Origin: Beijerinckiaceae bacterium
GTDB lineage: Bacteria; Pseudomonadota; Alphaproteobacteria; Rhizobiales; Beijerinckiaceae
DNA: 32,769 bases
Assembly: GCA_019753285.1 (NCBI GenBank)
Contig: JAIELD010000072.1
Coordinates: 1 to 32,769, forward strand
Direction: 5' to 3'
Shown here: positions 8,390-16,314 of the stretch, piece by piece
Layout: every line of letters starts with the position of its first letter
Numbering within the stretch: position 1 is the first letter of the stretch
Notes under the pieces: model-generated
The model's input: the letters and a program-made list of their open reading frames with translations, nothing else
What the model was told of the DNA's origin: nothing
Database searches by the model: none
Position numbers and translations under genes: made by a program

Positions 8390-9832
8390 ATGGATGCAAA
8401 AGACTTCCGCCGCTACGGCCACCAGCTCATCGACTGGCTGGCCGACTATCATGAAAGCCTTCCCTCGCGCCCCGTCGAGGCCGTCACCGCGCCTGGCGAG
8501 GTGCGGGCGATGCTGCCGGCCTCGCCGCCTCTGGAGGCGCAGCCGTTCGAGGCGGTGATCGCCGATCTCGACCGCATCATCGTTCCTGGCCTGTCGCTCT
8601 GGCAGCATCCTCGGTTCTTCGGCTATTTTCCGGCCAATGCGGAGCCCGCTGGCATCCTTGGCGACCTCGTCAGCACGGGGCTTGGCGTGCTCGGGCTCTC
8701 CTGGCAGTCGAGCCCGGCGCTCACAGAGCTCGAGGAGGTGGTGACCGACTGGGTGCGCCAGATGGTCGGCCTCTCCGAAGCCTGGAGCGGCGTGATCCAG
8801 GATACGGCCTCGACCTCGACGCTGGTCGCGCTTATCAGCGCGCGCGAACGGGCGAGCGGCCACGCGCAGACGCGCGGCGGACTGCAGGCGGGCGGGCGCA
8901 GCCTCATCGTCTATGTCTGCGCGCAAAGCCATTCCTCGGTCGACAAGGCGGCGCTTCTGGCGGGCTTCGGGCGCGACAACATCAGGCTCGTACCCTTCGA
9001 CAGCGCCTACGCCATGCGCGCGGACGCGTTGGCTGAGATGATCGAGGCAGACATCGCCGCAGGCCTCCTGCCATGCGCGATCGTCGCGACAACCGGAACC
9101 ACCGCCACGACGGCGATCGACCCCGTGGACGAGATCGCGAGGATCGCCCGACGCCACGACATCTGGCTGCATGTCGATGCGGCGATGGCCGGCAGCGCGA
9201 TGATCCTTCCCGAATGCCGCGGGATGTGGGATGGCATCGAGGATGCCGACAGCCTCGTCATCAACGCCCACAAATGGCTCGGCGCGCCGTTCGACTGCTC
9301 GCTCTACTATGTGCGAGACGCGCAGCACCTGATCCGCGTCATGTCGACCAATCCGAGCTTCCTGCAATCCTCGGTCGACGGAACCGTGAAGAACCTGCGC
9401 GATTGGGGCATCCCGCTCGGCAGACGGTTCCGCGCGCTGAAGCTGTGGTTCATGATCCGCGAACGCGGCGTCGAGGGACTTCAGGCGCGGCTGAGACGCG
9501 ACATGGCGAACGCCGCCGCCTTCGCGGCTCAGGTGTCTGGCACGCTGCATTGGCGGGTGGTCGCGCCGGTCGTGCTGCAGACCGTCTGCATCAGGCACGA
9601 ACCGCCCGGCCTGGTGGGCGAAGCACTCGACGCGCATACGAAAGCCTGGGCCGAGGCGGTCAACCGATCCGGCGCGGCCTATCTCACGCCCGCGACGCTC
9701 GACGGGCGCTGGATGGTCCGCGTTTCGATCGGCGCGCTCTCGACGGAGGCGGCGGACATCGCCGAGGCCTGGCGGGCGATCCGGCAAGCGGCCGAGACCG
9801 TGCGCCTGCCGGAGATGGCGGCCGGCGGCTGA
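8390..9832 (+). CDS. Group II PLP-dependent (aromatic-type) amino acid decarboxylase
   Basis: 480-residue enzyme of the pyridoxal-dependent decarboxylase family (aromatic-L-amino-acid, glutamate and histidine decarboxylases). Motifs: PRFFGYFPANAEPAGILGD (about 74-92), substrate/cofactor His181 in SQxH, HVDAAMAGSA with PLP-binding Asp263, and NAHKWLGAPFDCS with Schiff-base Lys295. Length and the HPRFFGYFPA segment fit the aromatic amino acid branch (tryptophan, tyrosine, phenylalanine or DOPA), but substrate is not proved. No clear Shine-Dalgarno precedes the ATG. It follows upp by 42 nt, so read-through from the URC operon is possible, though the function has no obvious link. Its stop is 7 bp from the convergent soxG stop. 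Confidence 0.93.
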   Translation: MDAKDFRRYGHQLIDWLADYHESLPSRPVEAVTAPGEVRAMLPASPPLEAQPFEAVIADLDRIIVPGLSLWQHPRFFGYFPANAEPAGILGDLVSTGLGVLGLSWQSSPALTELEEVVTDWVRQMVGLSEAWSGVIQDTASTSTLVALISARERASGHAQTRGGLQAGGRSLIVYVCAQSHSSVDKAALLAGFGRDNIRLVPFDSAYAMRADALAEMIEADIAAGLLPCAIVATTGTTATTAIDPVDEIARIARRHDIWLHVDAAMAGSAMILPECRGMWDGIEDADSLVINAHKWLGAPFDCSLYYVRDAQHLIRVMSTNPSFLQSSVDGTVKNLRDWGIPLGRRFRALKLWFMIRERGVEGLQARLRRDMANAAAFAAQVSGTLHWRVVAPVVLQTVCIRHEPPGLVGEALDAHTKAWAEAVNRSGAAYLTPATLDGRWMVRVSIGALSTEAADIAEAWRAIRQAAETVRLPEMAAGG

Positions 9833-9839
9833 CGCTGCA

Positions 9840-10466
9840 TCAGCTTTCGACGACGACGGCGCAGCCGAACTCCGCCGCCGAAGCAGCGAACCACGACCAG
9901 AAGCTGCCCGCGATGCTGCGCGGCGCAGCGATTTCGAACACCGCGCCGTCCGGCCCGTCCGCCAGCCGCCAGAGATGCACGCCGATATGCGCGATGCTGC
10001 TGAGCGCGGCTGCACCAACGGGAAAGCTCCCGTCATGCAGATCGATCATGCAGCCCTTGGCGAGTGCCGCTCGGATCGCCCTGCCCGAGACGCGCAGCAC
10101 GGCCCTCGATCCTGTCTGATCGGAAACCGCGCCAAGGTCCGCGATAACCTCGCGCAGCGTCTCGACGCCGGAGACGTCCGCCGTCACCAGCAGCCATTGG
10201 TCCGGGCCCGCCCAGACCGCGCGGACGCCGCCGTTCTCGACGGTGCGCGGGTCCTCGGGAAGTCGCATTCCGTATCTTGCCTCGACGGCGGCGATCAGCG
10301 CCGCCTCGCGGCGCTTCGGCGCGATCAGGGTCGCCATGCCCACATCGCGAAGACAGCACACGGTAACACCTGCGCCGCCATCCGCCCCAAGATGGCCTGA
10401 AACGGCGACGCCGGCCCAGGCGCTTTGGCTGCGCCAGCCTGCTGCGCTCGACGAAGGCTCAGCCAT
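9840..10466 (-). CDS. soxG: Sarcosine oxidase gamma subunit
   Basis: 208-residue smallest-but-one subunit of heterotetrameric sarcosine oxidase, with a GcvT-like fold and a structural role. Supporting segments: CLRDVGMATLIA, VWAGPDQWLLVT, TGSRAVLRVSG and AALAKGCMIDLHDGSFPVG, all typical of SoxG. The ATG at 10466 overlaps the soxA stop by 8 nt; the frame is open to 10544 but the upstream part is antisense to soxA coding. Last gene of the soxBDAG operon. Confidence 0.93.
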   Translation of the reverse strand: MAEPSSSAAGWRSQSAWAGVAVSGHLGADGGAGVTVCCLRDVGMATLIAPKRREAALIAAVEARYGMRLPEDPRTVENGGVRAVWAGPDQWLLVTADVSGVETLREVIADLGAVSDQTGSRAVLRVSGRAIRAALAKGCMIDLHDGSFPVGAAALSSIAHIGVHLWRLADGPDGAVFEIAAPRSIAGSFWSWFAASAAEFGCAVVVES

Positions 10467-13455
10467 GGAGGCGCGCTCCTTCCGGATCGAAGAAGACGGG
10501 GTTGCAGATTTCCACCACGACATCACCATTGCGGACAGGATCATAGGCGCGGACGCGCTCGCCGATGCGGGTCGCGCCGTTCCTGATCCGTCCGAGCCCG
10601 ATCCAGCTCCTGAGATGAGGAGAGTAGGCGGTCGACGTCATGTGACCCTCGTCATTCTCGATCGAAGCGGGCTGGCCGAGGCCGAGAAAATGCGCGCCGG
10701 CACGCAGGCGCTGGCTGGCATCCACCGGCCGGAAGCCGGCGAGGGTCGGCCTCTCCGCCTCGACGAGGGCGGGGCGCGTCGCCATCAGGCGGCCGATATA
10801 GTCCTTCTTGCTCGACATCATCTTTCCAAGACCGAGATCGCGCGCCGTCGTCTGCCCGTTGAGCTCGCTTCCTGCGACATGGCCTTTTTCAATCCTGAGA
10901 ACGCCGAGTGCCTCGAGCCCGTAGGGTGTGATGCCGTAATCCCGCCCGCTCGCCATGATCGCCTGCATCATGGCGTCGCCAAAGCCGGAGGGCACGGCAA
11001 GTTCGAAGGCGCGCTCGCCGGAAAACGAAATGCGGAACAGCCGGGCGGGAATGCCGCCGCCGACCGTCACCTCTCTTGCAGCAAGATAGGGAAACGCGTC
11101 ATCGGAAATGTCGTGCTGGCCGTCGACGACGCCGCGCAGCACGTCGCGAGATCGCGGCCCGGCAATCGCCGCCTGCGCCCAGCGCTCCGAAACGGAGACC
11201 ATCCGCACATCGAGCTCCGGCCACAGCACCTGATGGCAGAACTCGAGATGCTGCATCACCTTGCCCGCATTGGCCGTGGTGGTCGTCATCAGATAATGAT
11301 CATCGGCGAGACGCGAGGTCGTGCCGTCATCCATGACGAAGCCGTCCTCCCGCAGCATCAAGCCGTAGCGCGCCTTGCCGATCGGCAGCGTCGACCAAGT
11401 GTTGCAATAGACACGGTCCAGGAACACGCCGACATCGCGGCCCTGAAGATCGATCTTGCCGAGCGTGGAGACGTCGCAGACGCCGACGCCCGCCCGCACC
11501 GCCAGTACCTCGCGATTGACCGTTTCCAGCCAGTCGCGCTCGCCGGGCTGCGGATAGTACTGCGCCCGTATCCAGGCCCCGCTTTCGATGAAGACCGCTC
11601 CCTGCCGTTCGGACCAGGCATGGGTGGGGCTGATGCGCGTCGGCCGGAAGTCGCGGCCGCGATGATGGCCGCCGAGCGCGCCGATCGCCACCGGCGTATA
11701 GGGCGGGCGGAAGATCGTCGTTCCAGTGTCGGGTATGAGCTTCCCGGTCTGCTCGGCCATCAGCGCCAGACCGGAGACGTTGGAAGTCTTGCCCTGATCG
11801 GTCGCCATGCCGAGCGTCGTGTAGCGCTTCAGGTGCTCGACCGCGCGAAAGCCCTCACGCGCGGAGAGCTCGATGTCGAAATCGGTGACGTCGTTCTGGA
11901 AATCGACGAAGGCCTTGCCCCGTTTCCGGCCGCTGCCGCCGCTCACGCGCCAGACGGGCGTCGCCGGCAGTCCTTCATCATCCGCAGTCCGATCCGTCGT
12001 CCCGGCACCGCGCCCGTGGCCGCATTCGGCGGCGGCCTCGGCGCCGAGCCGCGCACCGCCGTCGAGCGCCTGCTCCAGCCGGAAGCGGCCGGCCGCGCTG
12101 CCCGCCGCGACGAGACCCGGAGGCATTGCGCCGGGCACGAAGGCCGCGATCGTCGCGTCCCAGACCGGCCGGGTGTTCTGGTGCGAGGTCAGATGGAGCG
12201 TCGGGTTCCAGCCATTCGAGACGGCAAGAAGATCGCAGGCCATCTCCACGTGATGTCCTGCGGCGTTCCGCACGCTGATCCCGCGCAACGCCTTGCCGCC
12301 ATGCGCGCTCTCGACGACCGCGCCCGTGACGAGCCGCGCGCCGATCCGCTCCGCCAGCGCCCGCAGGCCGGCATCGATCTCGGCCCGCGCATCCACGATC
12401 GCGACCACCCTCGCGCCGGCATCGGCAAGGTCACGCGCCGTCGTCCAGCCATCATCGCCGGTCGTGAAGAGCACGGCCTCGCGCCCCGGCAGCACGCCGA
12501 ACCGGTTGACATAGCTCCTGACAGCGCCGGCCAGCATCACGCCGGGCGTGTCGTTGCCGGCGAAGACGACCGGGCGCTCGATGGCGCCGGCAGCGAGGAT
12601 GGCCCGCTTCGCGGTGATGCGCCATGAGCGCTGGCGAGGCTGGAACGGCGGCGGGGTCGGTAGATGATCCGACACGCGCTCGACAACGCCATAAACGCCA
12701 TGATCGTAGACGCCGAATACGGTGCTGCGCCGCATGAGACGCATATCCGGCATGCTTTCGAGCTCCGCCAGCGTCGCTGCGAGCCAGTCAGCCGCCGGCC
12801 TGCCGCCGATCATGCGCCGATCCGACAACAGCCGCCCGCCGAGAGCGAAATCCTCGTCGCACAGGATGACGCGCGCTCCCGCCCGTCCGGCGGAGAGCGC
12901 AGCCGACAGTCCGGCGGGACCGCCCCCGATCACCAGAACATCGCAGAAGGCGAAGGCTTTCTCGTAATGGTCAGGGTCAGCGGCTACGGCAGCGCGGCCC
13001 AGACCGGCGGCGCGGCGGATGAGCGGCTCGTAGACACGCTCCCAGAAGGCAGCCGGCCACATGAAGGTCTTGTAATAGAAGCCGGCCGCCAGCGCAGAGC
13101 CGAACAGCGAGTTGACCGACAGGAGATCGAAATCGAGCGACGGCCAGCGGTTCTGGCTTGCGGCCTCAAGACCGTCGAACAGCTCCGCAGTCGTGGCCCG
13201 CGTGTTGGGTTCGCGCCGTGCGCCGCTGCGAAGTTCCACCAGCGCGTTCGGCTCCTCGGAGCCGGCAGACAGGATGCCGCGCGGGCGATGGTATTTGAAC
13301 GAGCGGCCGACGAGGCGCACACCGTTGGCGAGCAGCGCCGAGGCGAGCGTATCACCCTCGTACCCTTCGAGCCGACGACCGTCGAAGCTGAAACCGAACG
13401 GCTTGGCTCGATCGATCAGCCCGCCGGCGGGAGTGCGAAATGGCTGCGGGCTCAT
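10459..13455 (-). CDS. soxA: Sarcosine oxidase alpha subunit
   Basis: 998-residue large subunit of heterotetrameric sarcosine oxidase, which oxidatively demethylates sarcosine to glycine, hydrogen peroxide and, with tetrahydrofolate, 5,10-methylene-THF. Order of domains: N-terminal ferredoxin-like segment (FDGRRLEGYEGDTLASALLA, then FKYHRPRGI), NAD-binding Rossmann domain with VLVIGGGPAGLSAALSAGRA (about 175-195), a second dinucleotide segment with AILAAGAIERPVVFAGNDTP (about 283-302), and C-terminal GcvT-like folate domain (about 600-998) with GVCDVSTLGKIDLQGRD. Length matches the family. The ATG at 13455 overlaps the soxD stop (ATGA). Confidence 0.96.
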   Translation of the reverse strand: MSPQPFRTPAGGLIDRAKPFGFSFDGRRLEGYEGDTLASALLANGVRLVGRSFKYHRPRGILSAGSEEPNALVELRSGARREPNTRATTAELFDGLEAASQNRWPSLDFDLLSVNSLFGSALAAGFYYKTFMWPAAFWERVYEPLIRRAAGLGRAAVAADPDHYEKAFAFCDVLVIGGGPAGLSAALSAGRAGARVILCDEDFALGGRLLSDRRMIGGRPAADWLAATLAELESMPDMRLMRRSTVFGVYDHGVYGVVERVSDHLPTPPPFQPRQRSWRITAKRAILAAGAIERPVVFAGNDTPGVMLAGAVRSYVNRFGVLPGREAVLFTTGDDGWTTARDLADAGARVVAIVDARAEIDAGLRALAERIGARLVTGAVVESAHGGKALRGISVRNAAGHHVEMACDLLAVSNGWNPTLHLTSHQNTRPVWDATIAAFVPGAMPPGLVAAGSAAGRFRLEQALDGGARLGAEAAAECGHGRGAGTTDRTADDEGLPATPVWRVSGGSGRKRGKAFVDFQNDVTDFDIELSAREGFRAVEHLKRYTTLGMATDQGKTSNVSGLALMAEQTGKLIPDTGTTIFRPPYTPVAIGALGGHHRGRDFRPTRISPTHAWSERQGAVFIESGAWIRAQYYPQPGERDWLETVNREVLAVRAGVGVCDVSTLGKIDLQGRDVGVFLDRVYCNTWSTLPIGKARYGLMLREDGFVMDDGTTSRLADDHYLMTTTTANAGKVMQHLEFCHQVLWPELDVRMVSVSERWAQAAIAGPRSRDVLRGVVDGQHDISDDAFPYLAAREVTVGGGIPARLFRISFSGERAFELAVPSGFGDAMMQAIMASGRDYGITPYGLEALGVLRIEKGHVAGSELNGQTTARDLGLGKMMSSKKDYIGRLMATRPALVEAERPTLAGFRPVDASQRLRAGAHFLGLGQPASIENDEGHMTSTAYSPHLRSWIGLGRIRNGATRIGERVRAYDPVRNGDVVVEICNPVFFDPEGARLHG

Positions 13456-13727
13456 GTCGACGCGCTCTCGACGGACGCAGGCAAGGCCTCCACTGCGAAA
13501 ACCGCATGCGTGCGCGTATCGCGCGTCACGACAAGCCAGGCGCGGCATCCGGAGCCGTGATACCAGAGTTCGCGGTGGCGACCGGCAGGGTTGTCGCGCT
13601 CGTGAAGATAGACATGCATTTCGGCGAGGGTCGCAGCCATGCCGTCGGGGCGTCGCGGCCCCGCATCTCGCAGATAGATGAACTCCTGCACGTCGCGTGA
13701 GCCGCAATGGGGGCAGTCGATCCGCAT
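13452..13727 (-). CDS. soxD: Sarcosine oxidase delta subunit
   Basis: 91-residue zinc-binding subunit of heterotetrameric sarcosine oxidase. It starts MRIDCPHCGSRDVQEF, with the CxxC zinc ligands at Cys5 and Cys8; the remaining ligands are the His and Cys of the YHGSGCRAW segment (about residue 54-62). RDTRTHAV is typical of the C-terminus. The frame extends upstream to 13898 but homology begins at the ATG at 13727. It lies 10 nt after soxB and overlaps soxA by 4 nt. Confidence 0.95.
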   Translation of the reverse strand: MRIDCPHCGSRDVQEFIYLRDAGPRRPDGMAATLAEMHVYLHERDNPAGRHRELWYHGSGCRAWLVVTRDTRTHAVFAVEALPASVESAST

Positions 13728-13737
13728 GGCTAGTCCC

Positions 13738-14988
13738 TCACTGCAGGTTCGGCTGCGCGCCGACACCCTTTTCGTCGATGAGCCGACCCGTCGCGAACCG
13801 ATCGAGCCGGTAGGCGGCGGCGACGGGATGCGGTTTGTCCGTCGCGATGAGATGGGCAAAGCACCAACCGGAGCCCGGCGTCGCCTTGAAGCCGCCATAG
13901 CACCAGCCCGCGTTGAGATAGAGCCCCTCTATGGGTGTATGATCGATGATCGGCGATCCATCCATCGACATGTCCATGATGCCGCCCCAATGCCGCAGCA
14001 GCCGGATCCGCCCGAGGCCGGGCCAGAGTGCCATGGCGGACTCCATCACGTCCTCGATGACGGGCAGATTGCCGCGCTGGGCGTAGGAGTTGTATCCGTC
14101 TATGTCGCCGCCGAAGACGAGCCCGCCCTTGTCGGATTGGCTCACGTAGAAATGTCCCGCGCCGAAGGTGACGACCGTGTCGATCAGCGGCTTCACACCC
14201 TCGGATACGAAGGCCTGCAGCACGTGGCTCTCGATGGGCAGCCTGAGGCCAGCCATGGCGGCGAGACGCGAGGAGTTGCCGGCGACCGCCAGAGCCACCT
14301 TGCGCGCCCGGATCGGGCCGCGCGTCGTCTCCACGCCGACGACCCGCCCGGCCTCGATCGCAAGGCCCGTGACTTCGCAGTTCTGAACGATGTCGACGCC
14401 GCCCCGATCGGCGGCGCGGGCATAGCCCCAGGCGACCGCATCATGGCGGACCGAGCCGCCACGCCGCTGCAGCAGGCCGCCCTGGATGGGAAAGCGCGCA
14501 TCGTCGTAATTGAAGAAGGGCAGCATGGCGCGCACCTCCTCCTTGCCCAGCAGCTCAGCATCGACTCCGGCGATGCGCATCGCGTTGCCGCGACGGGCAT
14601 AGGCGTCGCGCTGCGCATCGGAATGGTAGAGGTTGATCACGCCGCGCTGGCTCACCATCGCATTGTAGTTGATGTCCTGCTCCAGCCCCTCCCAGAGCTT
14701 TAGCGAAAGCTCGTAGAACGGCGTGTTGCCGGGCAGAAGATAGTTCGAGCGGATGATCGTCGTGTTGCGTCCGATATTGCCGGAGCCGACATGACCCTTC
14801 TCGATCACAGCGACGTTGGTGATGCCATGCTGGCTCGCCAGATAATGGGCCGTGGCGAGGCCGTGCCCCCCGCCTCCGATAATGATGACGTCATAGTCGG
14901 ACTTCGGCGCGGCATCCCGCCAGGCAGGCGTCCAGCCGGTGTGGCCGGCCCATGATTGCCGCAGCAGGGAGAAGATCGAGTAGCGCAT
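13738..14988 (-). CDS. soxB: Sarcosine oxidase beta subunit
   Basis: 416-residue FAD/FMN subunit that carries the sarcosine dehydrogenation site. Dinucleotide-binding motif VIIIGGGGHGLATAHYLA (about 34-51), then GHVGSGNIGRNTTIIRSNYL (about 65-84), the His in the VRHDAVAWGYARA segment (His182), which corresponds to the family's covalent FMN attachment site, and a C-terminal LYLNAGWCYGGFKATPGSG. The start at 14988 (MRYSIFSLLRQSW) is the family N-terminus; a longer reading to 15030 lacks homology. First gene of the operon, divergent from the GlxA-type regulator across 71 bp. Confidence 0.96.
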   Translation of the reverse strand: MRYSIFSLLRQSWAGHTGWTPAWRDAAPKSDYDVIIIGGGGHGLATAHYLASQHGITNVAVIEKGHVGSGNIGRNTTIIRSNYLLPGNTPFYELSLKLWEGLEQDINYNAMVSQRGVINLYHSDAQRDAYARRGNAMRIAGVDAELLGKEEVRAMLPFFNYDDARFPIQGGLLQRRGGSVRHDAVAWGYARAADRGGVDIVQNCEVTGLAIEAGRVVGVETTRGPIRARKVALAVAGNSSRLAAMAGLRLPIESHVLQAFVSEGVKPLIDTVVTFGAGHFYVSQSDKGGLVFGGDIDGYNSYAQRGNLPVIEDVMESAMALWPGLGRIRLLRHWGGIMDMSMDGSPIIDHTPIEGLYLNAGWCYGGFKATPGSGWCFAHLIATDKPHPVAAAYRLDRFATGRLIDEKGVGAQPNLQ

Positions 14989-15059
14989 ATCCGCCCTTGG
15001 GAGAGGCCCGGCGCATTGCCGGCTTGCCATGTGACAATGACTGACCTAGCCTCGCCCAT
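14989..15059. promoter_or_regulatory. Divergent sox / regulator promoter region
   Basis: This 71-bp gap must hold both the sox operon promoter and that of the GlxA/AraC regulator. It contains an inverted repeat CCGGC-GCATT-GCCGG (15008-15022), a possible operator. I do not see convincing -35/-10 pairs. Autoregulation plus control of sox by the adjacent regulator is inferred from the arrangement only. Confidence 0.4.
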
Positions 15060-16085
15060 ATGCCTTTAAACGACGTCAGCTTGCCTTTGAGCGACAGGCA
15101 TGCCGTGCATGTCGGCTTTCTGCTGATCCCGGATTTCGCGTTGATGGCCTATGCCTCGACGGCGGAGCCGCTTCGCGCCGCGAACCGCCTGTCAGGGCGG
15201 GAGCTCTATCGCTGGAGCCATATCGCAATCGAGGGGTCGTCGTCCCGCGCATCCAGCGGCATCGACATCGCGGCCGATCATCGCGTGGGAACGGACGCGC
15301 CGTTCGATTACGTGATCGTCTGCGCCGGCGGCGATCCGGCGGCCTTCCATCATGCACCGACCTTCGCCTGGCTGCGGCAGCTCGCGCGGCGCGGCGTCAG
15401 ACTCGGCGGCGTCTCGGGCGGCGCATATGTCCTTGCACGCGCGAACGTGCTCACGGGCTACCGTGTCACGCTGCACTGGGAGCACGCGCCCGGCTTCCGG
15501 GAGGATTATCCGGGCCTCGACCTCCGACGCTCGCTGTTCGAGATCGATCGCGACAGGATGACCTGCGGCGGCGGCACCGCGCCGCTCGACATGATGCACG
15601 CGATGATCGCGCGCGAGCACGGCAGCGAACTCGCCCTCTCGGTCAGCGAGTGGTTCCTGCAGACCCATGTGCGCGAAGGCGGCGTTCCGCAGCGCATGCC
15701 GCTGCGCGAGCGGCTCAATATCGCGCATGGCCCGCTGCTGAGCGTGCTGGAGCGCATGGAGGCTGCGCTCGAACATCCGCTGCCGCGCGCGGAGCTTGCC
15801 CGGGAGGCCAATCTCTCCGTCCGGCAGCTCGAAAGGCTGTTCCGCCTGCATCTCGGCTGCACGATCGGCGAACGGTATCAGCGGCTGCGGCTCGACCGCG
15901 CGCGGCTCCTGCTGCGGCAGACGAGCCTGTCAGTGCTGGAGACGGCGCTCGCCTGCGGCTTTGCGAGCGCCAGCCATTTCTCCCGCGCCTACAACCGGCG
16001 GTTCGGCCATCCGCCGCGCTCGGAACGTATCGCCCGGACCAAGGCGTCGATGGCAAGCCCGGCTTTCGATCTCGCCCAGCGTTAG
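15060..16085 (+). CDS. GlxA-family (DJ-1/PfpI plus AraC HTH) transcriptional regulator
   Basis: 341-residue regulator with an N-terminal class I glutamine amidotransferase-like domain (about 15-190; VHVGFLLIPDFALMAYAS at the start, GVSGGAYVLARANVL near 119) and a C-terminal AraC-type double helix-turn-helix (about 225-325; LAREANLSVRQLERLFRLHL and ACGFASASHFSRAYNRRFG). This is the architecture of GbdR, SouR and CdhR, which control glycine betaine, sarcosine and carnitine catabolism in Pseudomonas. Its divergent position next to soxBDAG suggests a SouR-like role: activating sox when sarcosine is present. That role is inferred; the effector residues cannot be assigned from sequence. Confidence 0.92.
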   Translation: MPLNDVSLPLSDRHAVHVGFLLIPDFALMAYASTAEPLRAANRLSGRELYRWSHIAIEGSSSRASSGIDIAADHRVGTDAPFDYVIVCAGGDPAAFHHAPTFAWLRQLARRGVRLGGVSGGAYVLARANVLTGYRVTLHWEHAPGFREDYPGLDLRRSLFEIDRDRMTCGGGTAPLDMMHAMIAREHGSELALSVSEWFLQTHVREGGVPQRMPLRERLNIAHGPLLSVLERMEAALEHPLPRAELAREANLSVRQLERLFRLHLGCTIGERYQRLRLDRARLLLRQTSLSVLETALACGFASASHFSRAYNRRFGHPPRSERIARTKASMASPAFDLAQR

Positions 16086-16314
16086 ACTGTGTTGTTCCGC
16101 GTGCCTTGACGCTCGACGAGACCGCTGTCGGAATCCATGCGCACTTCAAGATTGCCGATGGCCGAGGGGCGAAGATTTCGGCAGCGCAGTCAATCTGGCC
16201 AACAGGCCCATAAATTCTGTCGAGTCTCACATGAAAGCGAGGAAACCGCTTTTTCCCAGACACATCATCGTATTAACTGTCTTGCGCCGTCGCGTTGCAT
16301 GAGTTCGAGCGAAG
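16086..16314. other. Intergenic region upstream of the cyclase-channel operon
   Basis: 229 bp between the regulator stop and the cyclase start. I see no gene with coding character, no convincing terminator hairpin with a T-run, and no strong promoter pair. It must contain the promoter for the cyclase-channel operon because the upstream regulator is a separate unit functionally. Confidence 0.5.

Noticed and set aside
7454..10036. 860-codon open frame on the minus strand
   Set aside because: It lies antisense to urc4, upp and the decarboxylase, is Arg/His/Asp-rich with no domain, and reflects the high-GC shadow-frame effect.
10243..12627. 794-codon open frame on the plus strand
   Set aside because: Antisense to soxA, which has clear family homology; composition (Arg, Ala, His rich) is that of a GC shadow.
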